Below are positions 45,227 through 56,934 of a stretch of 64,000 bases of DNA, one piece after another. This stretch comes from Thalassia testudinum (taxonomy: Eukaryota > Streptophyta > Magnoliopsida > Alismatales > Hydrocharitaceae), in NCBI GenBank assembly GCA_037157565.1, contig JAZHRO010000073.1:19040501-19104500 (forward strand), in the 5' to 3' direction. Position 1 is the first letter of the stretch, and the number at the start of each line of letters is the position of its first letter. The notes below the pieces were generated by a model. The model searched no databases. It saw only the letters and a program-made list of their open reading frames with translations, and was not told the origin of the DNA. Position numbers and translations under genes: made by a program.

Positions 45227-46416
45227 AATGCCCCCATGCCTAGTTTTTGCTAGTCTCTAGCAAATCTAAGCAATAACCTAGCACCCCAAGTAGACCAGCC
45301 CAATCGGTCTTCCTTTAGAAACATGTTAAGTTCAGACTTTAGACCTAAGGTTCCCATGTAGTTGCTAAGTTACAGACTAGGTCGGCTAAAGATGAGTTGC
45401 AGGCACAAGTTTCCCTAATTTCTAACTCTACCATAGGGTTTATTGATCCCTGAGATTAAAGTATCCGTGCATATGCATTGGTCTGAGTTATTTGAGATTG
45501 GTATGATTGCCAACCTAGAGAGAAAAAAGGATATATATATATATTCTTTGTTTGATTCCTCTAAGTCTAACCTTAGATCAGCTATTAACACGGTCTATGT
45601 CGGATTCATTGTCCCCATCACTGTACCTCGAAGGGTGCCTGGCTTTCAATGCTTCGAGATAGCACCGCCCATAGCGACCCCAAGAAATCCTGGCAATCGA
45701 CCCTTCGAGATAGGGCCACCCATGGTACCTAAACCGCACAATGCACTTACATGGCCCCAGTAGGATGGATATCCTAAGAGACAAGCGTTGAGGAGGTAAC
45801 ATGTTATCATCACATCCTCAAGGTGAGTATATACTCCACCTCTCCTGCGGCAGGAACTCTTTCAATCAAATTGTGTTTTCAAGCTTCTCCTAAGTCAAAA
45901 CTAAGAGAACCAAATTTTCTTTTAAGAAAGGAATTAAGGTGATCACTTATAAGACCAAGTGTGTGTGAAATTTGGATGCTTAGGTTATAAGGACCCGTAA
46001 ACTACAAGGTAAAACAAGACTCCAGGTACTACCCAACCTTTAACTCAATCCCTAGCTTTCCTTCCTCAACCTCTTGAGGAATGATCCACAACTTAACTCC
46101 TACTTAAGTTTTTAAGTCCACAAAGGACCCTAAAGGTCTAAAGCTAGTAGCTCACTTAGCTTCTAAAGTTCGACACCTAGAATCAACTTAGTCTAACCTA
46201 AATTTCTGGTTTGCTTAAGAATGTAGTGCCCAGCTAGTTAAGCTCAATAATACAATTTTTTTTTTTTGAATGCAATATGCATGAATGAATGCAAAATATA
46301 GACATGCTATAAATAGATGCCTCAGGTCCTCTCCCCCATGCCTGGTTCAAACAATGTCCTCATTGGAAACAAAATAGTTAAAGGAAGATATTACCTAAGG
46401 CGGAGAATGGCAGGAG
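45227..46416 (-). other. 3' UTR and PPT of C-au
   Basis: PPT complement AATGCCCCCATGCCTAG next to the LTR. Pre-PPT hairpin at 45246-45264 (arms TTTGCTAG and CTAGCAAA). Hairpin array at 45647-45717. Internal PPT-like motif at 46332-46364 (minus sense GAGGACATTG, then CAGGCATGGGGG). Colinear with C-na 11031-12305. Confidence 0.75.
45647..45717 (-). other. Array of UAUCUCGAA-loop hairpins (C-au)
   Basis: Two copies: 45647-45667 with CGGTGC/GCATTG (two G-U on the sense RNA), and 45699-45717 with GGCCC/GGGTC (one G-U). The loop is TATCTCGAA in both. Confidence 0.65.
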
Positions 46417-47560
46417 CTAAGGCTCCTCAAGAGTGACCTCGTCAACCAGATGGTCATCCAAAGTAATGTATGGCTTTAACCGTTGACCGTTGATGATAAA
46501 GGGAGTTGCTGAAGAGGAAGGGCTTTTAATCTCCACAGATCTATGTGGAAATACTTTAGTGTTTATATAAGGCCCATCCCAACGAGATTTTAATTTCTCT
46601 AGAAAAGGCTTAAGTCTAGAATTGAAAAGAGAGGCTTGTTGGTTGGGCTCAAAGGTCTTTCTAGGGATATACTTATCATGCAAGACCTTAGTTCTCTCTT
46701 TATAAGCTTGAGAGGTGTCATAAGCATCATTCCTCAGCTCCTCAAGCTCAATTCTAGAAGTCGTGCCTTACCTGCCTTTTCTAAATTCATGTTAACTCTT
46801 CGAATAGCCCAAAGTGCCCTATGTTCCAGCTCAACGAGTAAATGGCATGCTTTCCCATACACAATCCGAAAGGGAGATGCACCCAAAGGAGTCTTATAAG
46901 CCGTTCGATATGCCCACGAAGCATCATCGAGGTTTTGGGACCAATCTTTCCTATCAGGTCTAACGGTCTTTTCTAAAATATTTTTTATCTCCCTATTCGA
47001 CACTTCAACCTGACCACTCGTCTGAGGAAGGGAAGGGGTAGCGACCTTGTAAGTCACTCCCAGACTCCTGAGTAGCCGATTGAAGTGGTGGTTTCGGAAA
47101 TGAGGTCCCCCATCACTTATAATGGTCTTGGGGCAACCAAAACGAGATATGATATTGGCCTTCACAAATTTCAAAACCACAGAGTGGTCATTTGTGTGCA
47201 TAGGAATGGCCTCTATCCATTTAGAGACATAATCAATTGCCACCAAGATATATTCATAACCATGGGACGAAGGGAAGGGGCCCATAAAGTCAATTCCCCA
47301 CACATCAAAAATTTCAACAGATTAAATAGGGTGTTGAGGCATCTCATTCCTCTTCCCAATCGTTCCAGCCCGTTGACATCTAATACAAGCCTTAACAAAA
47401 TTATGAGAATCCTTAAATAACGAAGGCCACCAAATATCGGATTGGAGAACCTTAAAAGCAGTTTTCTTAGCACCAAAGTGTCCTCCACAATGAAGTTCAT
47501 GGCAAAAACTCAACACACTTTGTTGTTCCTCTTCAGGTACACATCGTCTCAATACTTGGT
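46417..47560 (-). pseudogene. Integrase of C-au
   Basis: Zinc domain with [15 protein letters not shown] and ACIRCQRAG (HHCC intact). Core with [29 protein letters not shown] and [14 protein letters not shown], so the D, D, E residues are present. C-terminal domain with KLKSRWDGPYIN (GPY/F) ends at TAA/TAG near 46417. A frameshift near 46757 separates the core from the C-terminal domain, and a TAA lies near 47323. Compared with A3, it is otherwise the best preserved integrase here. Confidence 0.88.
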
Positions 47561-47769
47561 CTTGTCCAATTCTAAATAATTCAGGCTCTTCCCAATGAAA
47601 GTATCTAGCTTGGGAAATGAATCTCTTTCTTTTCTGCTCATCCCAAGGGCCAAGAGTTTCTCCAGTGACCAAGTAATTTACAGTATCAGCATACCAAGGT
47701 GAAGTTGGTGTTACTGCCATAAGGGTTTCATCAGGAAATGTCTTGCAGATGTCTCCAGATAGAGAGTCA

Positions 47770-49317
47770 TTAAGTGGAAGGCGAGACAGGTGGTCAGCCA
47801 CAACATTTTCTTCTCCTTTCTTTTCACGTATATCCAAGTCAAATTTTTGAAGGAGTAGGATCCACCTAATCAGATGTGGCTTAGAATCTTTCTTAGCAAT
47901 GAGATGTTTCACTACCGCATGATAAGTGAAAATAACCACCTTAGACCCAAGAAGATAAGACCTAAACTTCTCCAGAGCAAAAACTACAGCAAGTAATTCC
48001 TTTTCAGTGATGGTGTAGTTTTGCTATGGTTCGGTTAAAGTCTTGCTAACATAATGTAGCACATGAGGTCTTCCCTCAACCCTTTGTCCAAAGACTACTC
48101 CCACTACATAATCCGAAGCATCACACATCAGCTCAAATGGGAGTGTCCAATCAGGAGCTCGGAGAATAGGTGCAGAGATCAAGGCCTCCTTCAGAGTTTG
48201 AAAGGCCTCGATACACTTTGAATCAAAATTGAAGGAAGATTCCTTCGCCAACAGGTCACAAAGTGGCCTAGAAATTTTACTAAAATTTTTAATAAAGTGC
48301 CTATAAAAGCCGGCATGGCCCAGAAAGGATCTAATCTGTTTGACATTCGTGGGCAATGGGAGTTTGGAAATAGAATCAATCTTGGCTTTATCTACTTCCA
48401 ATCCTCGCTTAGACACAACATGTGCAAGTACAATTCCTTTCTGTACCATGAAGTGGCTTTTCTCCTAGCTAAGGACTAAACTAGTCTCCTTACATCGCTT
48501 CAACACATTCTCCAGGTGCAGGAGACACTAGTTGAAAGACGAGCCATAAATGGAGAAGTCATCCATAAACACTTCAACACACTCGTCAATCATGTCAGAA
48601 AAAATGGGTATCATACACCGCTAGAAGGTTGCAAAGGCATTACATAATCCAAACGGCATACGCCTGAATGCAAAGGTACCGTAAGGACTTGTGAACGTCG
48701 TCTTCTCCTGGTCATCACGGAAGACTGCAACCTAGTTGTACCCAGAATATCCATCGAGAAAGCAATAGTACTTGTTCCCTGCCAATTTCTCGAGAATTTG
48801 ATCAATAAAAGGCAAGGGAAAGTGATCCTTCTTGGTAGCGGTGCTTAATTTGCGGTAATCAATACAGACCCTCCATCCAGTTGAGGGTCTAGTAACAACT
48901 TGTTCACCTTGGTCATTAAATTCCATTGTAAAGCCTACCTTTTTTGGCACCACATGAATAGGACTTACCCATTTACTATCTGCAATGGGATATATGATCC
49001 CAGCATCCAACCACTTCAGGATTTCCTTTTTAACCACCTCCCACATAGTAGGGTTCAGACGTCTTTGCATGTCCCTAAATGGCTTGATGGAATCATCAAT
49101 ATAAATGTGGTGCATGCAGAGTGTAGAGTCTATACCCTTAATGTCAGCAATGCTCCAAGCAATAGCTTCCTTGTGCCTAGACAAGCATTCAATCAAGGCT
49201 CCCTCCTGTGCCTCAGATAGCATAGCTGAAATGATAACAGGGAGCGTATCATTGGCACCCAGGAAGACGTACTTGAGAGTGTCAGGGAGGGGTTTCAACT
49301 CAAGGTCGGGGGCTTAT
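47770..49317 (-). pseudogene. Reverse transcriptase-RNase H of C-au
   Basis: RT runs from ELKPLPDTLKYVFLGANDTL (about 49300) through RVCIDYRKLSTATKKDHFPL and FLDGYSGYN to VEVFMDDFSIYG (MDD at 48558-48566). RNase H follows: ELMCDASDYVVGVVFGQ (first catalytic D), [12 protein letters not shown] (E), TYHAVVKHL where relatives have TDH (third acidic residue lost), and VADHLSRL. In-frame TAG codons lie at about 48729, 48622, 48529, 48465 and 48022, all at Gln or Trp positions of relatives. The frame is the same from gag to integrase core. Confidence 0.88.
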
Positions 49318-49322
49318 ATGGT

Positions 49323-49958
49323 TTAGGGTTTCATAATAGATGTCCCCATCTCAGGTAGCAGATCTACCTTGGGTAGAGATGATGGGGAAAGAGACTCAGC
49401 AGAAACACCCAGCAACTCCTCAAGTTCTAGTATATCCCCTTCACATTCCTCCAAGAGATGGGAATGCTCCTTTAGCATGACATGCTGAAGGGGGTCATCA
49501 CATAACATTGCAGGGGTTGTCTCTTCAATCAGGTCATCTATCACCTCAACTTGAGAATAATCCTCAAGCCCAACTTGTTTGTAAGCATCAAACACATTAA
49601 GTCGGATTTTCCTGTTCCCAAAGCCCATTTTCAATGCCCCAGTATTACAATTGATTGAAGCATGTGAAGTTGCAAGGAAGGGGTAGCCCAAAATGATTGA
49701 GGGTTTGGTTGGCTTGTTGGTAGGGTCAATGTCCAAAACTAAGAAGTCGACAGGGAAGAAGAAATCCTCCACTCTCACGGGGACATCTTCCAAAATTCCT
49801 CGCGGTGTCTTAAGTGATCGATCAGCAACTTGGAGGATTACCGGGCTGGGCTTCAAATTGCCTCCCCCAAGTTGTTCATACACGTAGCTCGGAAGGATGT
49901 TCACACCCACACCCAGATCAAGTAGAGCCTCATCAATCTGTAAGTCACCAATAACCAC
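49323..49958 (-). pseudogene. Aspartic protease region of C-au
   Basis: Open 211-codon stretch with DEALLDLGVGVNILPSYVYE (DLG active site) and IILGYPFLATSHASINCNTG. It then carries an acidic linker to RT. Two TAA codons (49308-49318) interrupt the frame before RT. The protease is an integral part of the single gag-pol frame. Confidence 0.8.
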
Positions 49959-50052
49959 TGAGATGTACGGGACTCCTGGGTCCTTAACTTTCGAGGGTGC
50001 GCCATGTTGAACAATTGAGCTAACAGAATCAGGTAGGACAACTTTTGCTTGG

Positions 50053-51827
50053 ATCTATTTCCTCGATTGCCGCTTTTTCATGCACAGGTCCTTTAAAAAG
50101 CAGACATAAGATGGAATCTGCCTGATAGCTTCAAGCAAAGGCAGGTTAATCTGTACTTGCTTGAAAGTTTCCATGATATCATCCGTCTTATCTTTGGCTC
50201 CAGATGAGCCAGCAGAAGTCTACCCGGAGGTGGATAAGCGCTCTAGAAATGGCACTCTTGATCTCTGGGTGGAAGGGTTGTCATGTCGAGTAAGGGGTGG
50301 AATGGGGGCAACTTCTTCCGGTGAGGTGATTTCAAGCAAAGGAGATTTGGGCAAGTCTTCTCCAGTGGGGGTAAAAGTCAAGGTGGATGATTTTTCAGAG
50401 GGTGAGACTATAGGAGCATCAGGTTTGAAAATTTCTTTCCCACTGCTCATAATAGTCACCGCCTGAGCATGCTCCCTAAAGACAATCCCTTTTCCTTTAG
50501 GATTCTCCTCAGCAGCATTGGGAAGCTTCCCAGTTTCCCTCTGTCTAACGGCCTCAACAAGGTGTCCTATCTGTGATTTCATCTCGTGTATAGCCTTGTC
50601 ATGAGATTGGATGATGGCACTTTGACTTTCTTGCATAGTTCTCAACATTTCCTTCAATTCATCCATCTCAGAGGTCTTAGGTTGGGCAAAGGTCTGAGGT
50701 TAGTTCATTTGATGGTTTTGAAAGGATTGTAGTTTATAATTCCCTGAATTTGAGACATTTCCTTGTCTCCATGAAATGTTTGGGTGGTTCCTCCATCCCT
50801 CATTATAAGTGTTGGAAAAAGGGTCATTACGAGGTCTAGGACGGAACCCTTGAGCGGCATTCAGATCTTCCTGCACAAGCTCAGGGAATTGGGAGGCCAA
50901 GTGGCAATCCACAATGGTGTGTGTATTGCCTTGGCAAATGGAGCATTCAGAAGCTTGGGATGTGGAGGTGTTAGATACGAATTGGCCTAGGCTTGACATA
51001 AGCCCTTCCATGTTTTGATTCAACAATTGAATCTGATAGGCTAAATTCTGGGTGTCCCTTGCCTCATTCGCCTCCAACTTTCTTTGCATGAGAGTGGGTT
51101 TTCTATCCATGCAGGCAGAATCCAAGTGAATAGAATTCTCACTCAAAGTATCAAAAAGGTTCCAAGCTTCATCCTCAGTCTTAAACAGAAAGGTTCCTGC
51201 ACAGGCACCATCCACAGTCTACCTGTGCGAATCATTAAGTCCAATGTAGAACCTTTCAACCAGCTGCCACTTAGGCACCTGGCGATGTGGGCAAAGTCTC
51301 AACAGGTCATTGAAGTACTCCCACGCATCATGGAAAGTTTCCCCATCCTTTTGAACAAAACTCATAATTTCCCTCCTAAAGTGATTTGTTTTGCTCATGG
51401 GGAATTACTTCTTCAAAAACTCCTTCTTCAGGGCATCCCAAGTGTTAATATTATCAAGGGTATGATACCAATACTTGGCTTTGTCCTTGAGGGAGAAAGG
51501 AAAGAGGGTCTGCATTTGAGCATCATCAGTAACGCCCTGCAGCTTCACCGTGGAACAGACCTCGGTGAATTCCTCTATATGCCTGTAAGGGTCTTCCCTA
51601 GTAGTACCATAAAAGGAGGGTAGCAAGGATATGGTACTGCTTTTGATCTTATAAGGATTGTCCCCTCTAGGTCTACGTAGTGCAGGGCCAGCTTGATTGG
51701 TTGGAATGAAATATTCCTTAAGGCTCCTTTGACCAGCCATTTCTTCCCTTGGGAGGTTTCTTCTTAAGATCCTTTCAAGTTCAAGATCAAACACAAGTTG
51801 TCTCCTAAGAGATCGCCTACCAAGCAT
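50053..51827 (-). pseudogene. Gag of C-au
   Basis: ATG at 51827, where the acidic ORF of C-na starts relative to the shared leader. The N-terminal basic segment (MLGRRSLRRQLVFDLELERI) is followed by the retrotransposon gag core (TLFPFSLKDKAKYWYHTLDN, FHDAWEYFNDLLRLCP). Then comes a zinc knuckle CSICQGNTHTIVDC (CX2CX4HX4C, about 50935), DPFSNTYNEGWRNHPNISW, and a coiled coil (MDELKEMLRTMQESQSAIIQ). The basic MKKRQSRK precedes PR. TAG codons at about 51402, 51220, 50698, 50217 and 50057 are all in the same frame. Gag forms the particle and binds element RNA. Confidence 0.82.
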
Positions 51828-52940
51828 TCACTACAAACACAACTCAAAAGGACTTGTTCAGTCTTTACAAATTTAGGCTTTTGACTTTAGTTTAAATTGT
51901 AGGTGACAAAGCAAGTTGCCCAATCAATTACATGCCTATTGTCAACCTTCGAAATGCCTAAAAAGACCTAGTTGGAGCTTAGGTGTTCTTCCCTAAATCT
52001 CAAATGGTAGAGCAACTCCAAAGACGGAAGATTGAGGGATGCAAGTAGGCCTAAGCCTCCCTTTGAAGCTGTGCTTTCGCGGTGCTTCTTAACTACCCCC
52101 AAAAAATCAATGACAGGGTATCCCCCTCTTTGGATTTACAAAACCTTTGATCTCAAGTTCTGAACACTTCAGAATCCAACGGTAGGAGGGCTCTTGTCCT
52201 AGTAGTTCCAAGACCTAGGAGTGTCTAAATGCGTGCCTTGGTGCAAGGGATATAAGTGTGCATACATCGCAAAAGATTTTGAATTTTGAATTGCATGACA
52301 AGTTTGAAAATCAAGTCCTTGATTTTTAAATGTCCCTCCTTTAATTAGTCCTTTTTCAAAAATTAAATGTGTCCACTTTCTTAGATCGCTTCAAGATAGA
52401 TTATGTGGTCGAAAAATTAATCCAAATGCATTTGCATGACAGGTAGAAATGCAAAGTTAGAAGTGCATACCTAATTCCAGCATCCTTCATGCAATATGCA
52501 AGACAAGAAGTTAGATCTAGATGCTACTCATTCAATCCTAAATGATTCGACCTAAGGCCAGGCAGCTTCTAGCAGGTAGCTCGTGTTTTTTTTTTTATCT
52601 ACTTATGCACAAACAAATTAAGGATAAACAACCCACAAAATAAAATAAAAATGTATATCCAAAGAAAAGGGAACAGGCTCCCGAAAATCAGCCCCAATTA
52701 CTACAAGGGTGAGAAAACAGGAATAAAACTTGTAACAAAGGAGAATCCCCTATGGAAGCGGGATCCAGGTCTCCTGTGTCTTCCCTGCGTGTAGGCGTCA
52801 CTCAAGGTCGACGTCGTCTCCTAGATGCGCCTATCACCTTCACAGAATCCTCACACAGAAAAGATAACAAATGGTCAAATCACTGTGCAACAAGAAATAA
52901 TCAGAAATAAAAATCAGGTGAAATTATTGCGTCTACTGCC
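51828..52940 (-). other. 5' leader of C-au
   Basis: Non-coding. Colinear with 14223-17250 of C-na minus the solo LTR. No ORF with support. Confidence 0.75.
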
Positions 52941-52959
52941 TCCCCGGCAACGGCGCCAT
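52941..52959 (-). other. Primer-binding site of C-au
   Basis: The plus strand reads CTCCCCGGCAACGGCGCCA, identical over its 18 terminal bases to the plant nuclear tRNA-Asp 3' end as I know it. Two T residues separate it from the LTR. Confidence 0.9.
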
Positions 52960-52961
52960 TT

Positions 52962-54748
52962 GATAAGTCGATTTTCGCTTTTGAATATGATTAAGATGAT
53001 TTGTCATTTTAGTATCAAAGTGGTGGAAAATCGCTTAACAAAATAATTAAAATAAAAATTAAACCACTCATAGAAGAGCGGGTCGTGTCCACAAGGAGAC
53101 AATGATGCAATAAATTCATGAATATTTTTCTCTTGTATTCGTTCAATCGAGTGCAAAATCCATAGTCAAATTTGACATGAAATGCGACAAAAATAAGACA
53201 CACAATAACTCGAGAATGTAAAGTTATATGTGTAATTTTTTCTTAACAAAATATTCAATAAATATGTGATCAATCTCTATAATTTCCAATTGCACATGTA
53301 TTAGAGAGAAATTGTGTACATCTTAATCCAAAACCAATGCCAAAAGATGTGAATAACAAAAGCCAAGTAATTATGAGAAAGCATGAGCATGAAGTTGCAA
53401 TTCACTCAATATATCAAATATTAAAATAAAAAATGAGAGTTTGGCAATGGCACTCAAATGTAAATATTAATTAACCCAAAAAAAAAGATTTGCTTCCTTT
53501 GTGCGTACGCGACGAGGAATCGATGGCGGGCTGCAGGAAGCTCGGAGGAGGATAAGCACGACGAGAGCTTTCCGATGGTGGTGGTGGCGCTCCGAACGGC
53601 CGTCGATGGTTGCCGATCGAAGTGGAAGAAGCCACCGACGGTGAGGCCCTCCGATCGGCCATCAGATGGTCAATTGGTGCAGCCGGAAGCGTGGTTGTGC
53701 TCGGGGAGTCGAGGCGAGTCCGATGGAGTTCCCGACATGAAGTTTCGTGGCAGGATTTGATGGTTGCACTTTTGGTGGCTTTGGGTACCTTCGGTTGGCA
53801 GAGAAGAAGAAGAAGCTGGGCGTGCACACGGGCTGGCGACACCGGCTGGAGTAGCGCATGCTCTGCACGTGCTGCTGGTGGGAGAGGGCCGGTTGCTGCT
53901 GCTGGGCACACGACTGTGGCTGCGAGGAGCACGCGACGGTTGCTACGGGCAGAGGTGCGCACGCAACAGCAGCGGGTACAGGAATGGTGCTGGGGGGCGC
54001 GCAACAGCGCGTGGTGCGTGCGGCAGGGGCTGAGGCACGAGGGAGGTCGTGCGCTACGCTACTGGTAGGCGCGCGCCTGCTGCAGTGGAGGTGCAACGCG
54101 CGTGGGTTGGTTGCTGCAGAAGGTGAAGCGTAGGCCAAGGGTGATGGATGTGCGTAGGGATGGTGCTGGTGGGTGTGGTGGTGATGAAGAAGAAGCACGG
54201 TGATGCAGGGACTCTTGATTGGCGATGTGGGCTGTCACACCACACACCCACGGTGGTGGAGTCGCGCTGCTGCAATTGAGGCCGGTGGTGAGGAGCGGAT
54301 GAGAAACGAGGTTCTCTGCACAGTGAGGAAAGGGGTGGTGGCCTCCTTTGAACGGAAGCCATTCTTCCTTTTTTGTAGTCATCTGCATGGATTTGAATGG
54401 AGAGGCGGGAGCAGATCCACATTCTCCACTCGTCCTTGAATGCAGGTTTTAGTGCGACAGCTGGTGGCATTGGAACGGCGAATTCCTGCAGAGAAAAGAA
54501 AATGAATAATAATAAAAAGATTGGTTAATTATGTTCAAACCCTCAATAAAATGTTAATGCATATAATGTGACCTAAAGACTAATGCATGTTATTCTAATG
54601 CATGCTAAATAATTTATATATGTAATGCATACAAACCAATATATATAAACTAACTTATTTATATCTTAATACATGCTATGTATACACTAATATCAATCTA
54701 ATTCCTAGGCACTTAAGTAACTAAATAACCACAAATATGGGCTCATCA
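52962..54748 (-). repeat. 5' LTR of C-au
   Basis: 1787 bp, the partner of 43409-45226. The GC-rich middle lies at 53500-54470. Confidence 0.9.
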
Positions 54749-55568
54749 ATTGCCCAGGTAATTCTTAGGTGGACGACTTTCTGATCAAGGGGTATCATCC
54801 GTCCCGAACTCTATAGTCATAAAAAAATCTTTGGGTGTCTTGATTGAGTCCAATTCATATTCAGTCCCTCATCTATTCTTTAGAGCACACACACAGGAAG
54901 GTCCTTGGGTTTTTAACCTAAGAGGCCACATTAGATCTTCTACGGGACTTCTGATATGATTAGATCACTTCGATCTGAACCTGAATTTGATTCTACATTC
55001 TGATCCACCACCTGATCTGAAGATGCAGCCTGGAAATTTAGGAAGACCATTTAGGAAACCTGAATCCCGAATGTCCATGAAAGATAGAATGATTGAGGAT
55101 GCCCTGGAATTTTATGGAGTTAATGACAAAACCTCAAATCCAATTAGCAAGATTCAAGTTAATATCCCAGAAACAACAGCCTTTATTGCAAATTGTGCTC
55201 AACTCAGGATATTTTCATGGCAGGATATATTGAATTAGAGAAATTGCATAACTTTGAATATCTCCAATGCATGACAAATCATGTACTTTGGGAAAGAAAC
55301 CAAGATGACCTTGAGAAACGAGAAGAGATGATAAAATTGTTGAAACAAATTATCAATCAAAAATACCCGTATATTCCCTAAGTGTTTAGCAAAACATCTT
55401 AGAATAAGATTGAGGATCAATCTGATTTCCCAAATCCTGGGTTCGAGAATCAATGTTGTGGATCCCCAACCCAGATGGAATATGATCCAACTTATGTGCA
55501 AACTAATACTCCTGATCTTGAGTTGGGTTGGGAAGATCCAATTGCAGGTGTTCCCGATTTTGAGCCAT
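54749..55568 (+). pseudogene. Leader end and N-terminal part of acidic ORF of element F
   Basis: Leader sequence to about 55022, then ATG 55023 with MQPGNLGRPFRKPES, RMIEDALEFYGVNDKTSNP and NIPETTAFIANCAQ. A frameshift near 55205 leads to the open stretch with AGYIELEKLHNFEYLQCMTN and MIKLLKQIINQKYPYIP, then TAA 55379-55381 and degenerate acidic sequence (ELGWEDPIAGVPDFEP) to the A3 LTR at 55569. It is a close relative of the first ~140 residues of the B-na protein. The rest of F is not in the window. Confidence 0.7.
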
Positions 55569-56934
55569 TGACGTGCTACGGACGCATTTGTTTAAAAGGA
55601 TCAGTTTGCATTCGCAATGTTGGTTTTAAATGGAGAAATAGACGTGAGTCCGAGTATCAAACACAAGGAGTGAAAATCAAATTTTTCTGGTCACTTAGTG
55701 TCACGGAAATGGCGGGTTTTCGCTTGCGAGAAAATGTAGGAGAAAAGCGAGTGAGAGAGAGAGAGAGGGGGGGTTAGAGTCTTTTAAGTCATGGCATTCA
55801 CTTAGATCAAAATGGAAAACAACATCAATACTATATTTAACATGCAACTCGAGTTTTACAAATACAACAATAGCTAAATGCTTAAACAAAAGTAAAGTAA
55901 AGCTAGAGTAAAGGGAGGGAAAGAGAGAAAGGGGAGATGGCGAGGCGGCTACGGTGGTGGAAGAAGGCTTCGTCGACGGCTTGTCGACTCCGTTGATTGC
56001 AAGAGATGCTAAGGGAAGCTAGGAGGGAGATACAACACTTGCTAAGTGAATTCAATGCCTCTCATGGGTGGTTGGAAGGGTTTTAAATAGGAAGAAGGGC
56101 TTTCCAAATGAAGAAGGGCTTCCCAAAACATCAGTGAAGGCCCCAGCCCACCGGTCATCCACGCGCGCCCATGCTTCGTCGTCTTGGCGATCCATGTGCA
56201 GCCGCTAAGGATCGTTCGATCCCCGATCAATGGTACAGATCACCCATGCCCGCGCGCTCAGATCGTGCCTCAAGCGCGCATGCGAGTGGGCATTGTCGAC
56301 CGGCGTAGGCGCGTGTGTGGAGCATCGAAGCTTGAGGAGGTGCCACGTAGCGCTATCAAGACCGCTCGATGGCAATCGGGCGGTCGAATTGGGACGCACG
56401 GGTGAATTTGGCGGATGAGCTGCAGCGAGTGCCTCGAACCCGCGTCTTCTGCGTTTGAGGCGGAGGCGCAACCATTACGCTGTGGGCACGGATGGTCGCG
56501 CTTCCTCGTCAATCGTCAGCCGTTCGATGGAGATCGGACAGCTATGGTTAGCTTCTACGTGATGAGGCAATGTTGCACTGCGGGCGAGGGCGCATCTGAT
56601 GCTGCCACGTGGCCACCTAGTGGTCGTTTACTATCAGATCAATGGTCAGAACTTCTTAGGTCATTTGTGGGAGCTCCGGATGTCTGATTTGGCCGATTTT
56701 GAGTTCGTTGGACTCCGTTCGTCGCTCTGAATCCATCCGTACGATCCGATCGCTCATCTGAGGCCTGTTTTGACATGCACTTGTACAAATGGCCATTAAT
56801 AATGCACTATAAGCAATCTCGATGTGCGATGCATGCAACACTCCCATGCTTATTTATGATGTGTTATCTGTGCATTTTATCCTTAAGATCGACCCCATTT
56901 GGCAGAATTATCATTGTAAAATGTAGTGTTATCA
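55569..56934 (-). repeat. 3' LTR of A3
   Basis: 1366 bp, from TGACGTGCTACGG to GTGTTATCA. It aligns with 19761-21089. It contains ATCGG(A/G)CGG inverted repeats, for example 56360-56385 with GACCGC/GCGGTC ends. Confidence 0.88.

Larger units (their letters stand above)
43409..54748 (-). mobile_element. Complete autonomous Athila-like element C-au
   Basis: LTRs at 43409-45226 and 52962-54748 both begin TGATAAGT and end TCATCA. Inside are a PBS, a leader, a single-frame gag-pol, a 3' UTR and a PPT. The order PR-RT-RH-INT is that of Ty3/gypsy, and the RT and integrase phrases are Athila-like. No env-like ORF follows integrase. The flanks GCTAT (43404-43408) and ATTGC (54749-54753) are not a duplication, although the sequence of F continues across the element. 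It is now defective. Confidence 0.92.

Noticed and set aside
45227..46416. Env-like ORF downstream of C-au integrase, as known in some Athila elements
   Set aside because: Only short frames occur here and the region is colinear with the non-coding 3' UTR of C-na.
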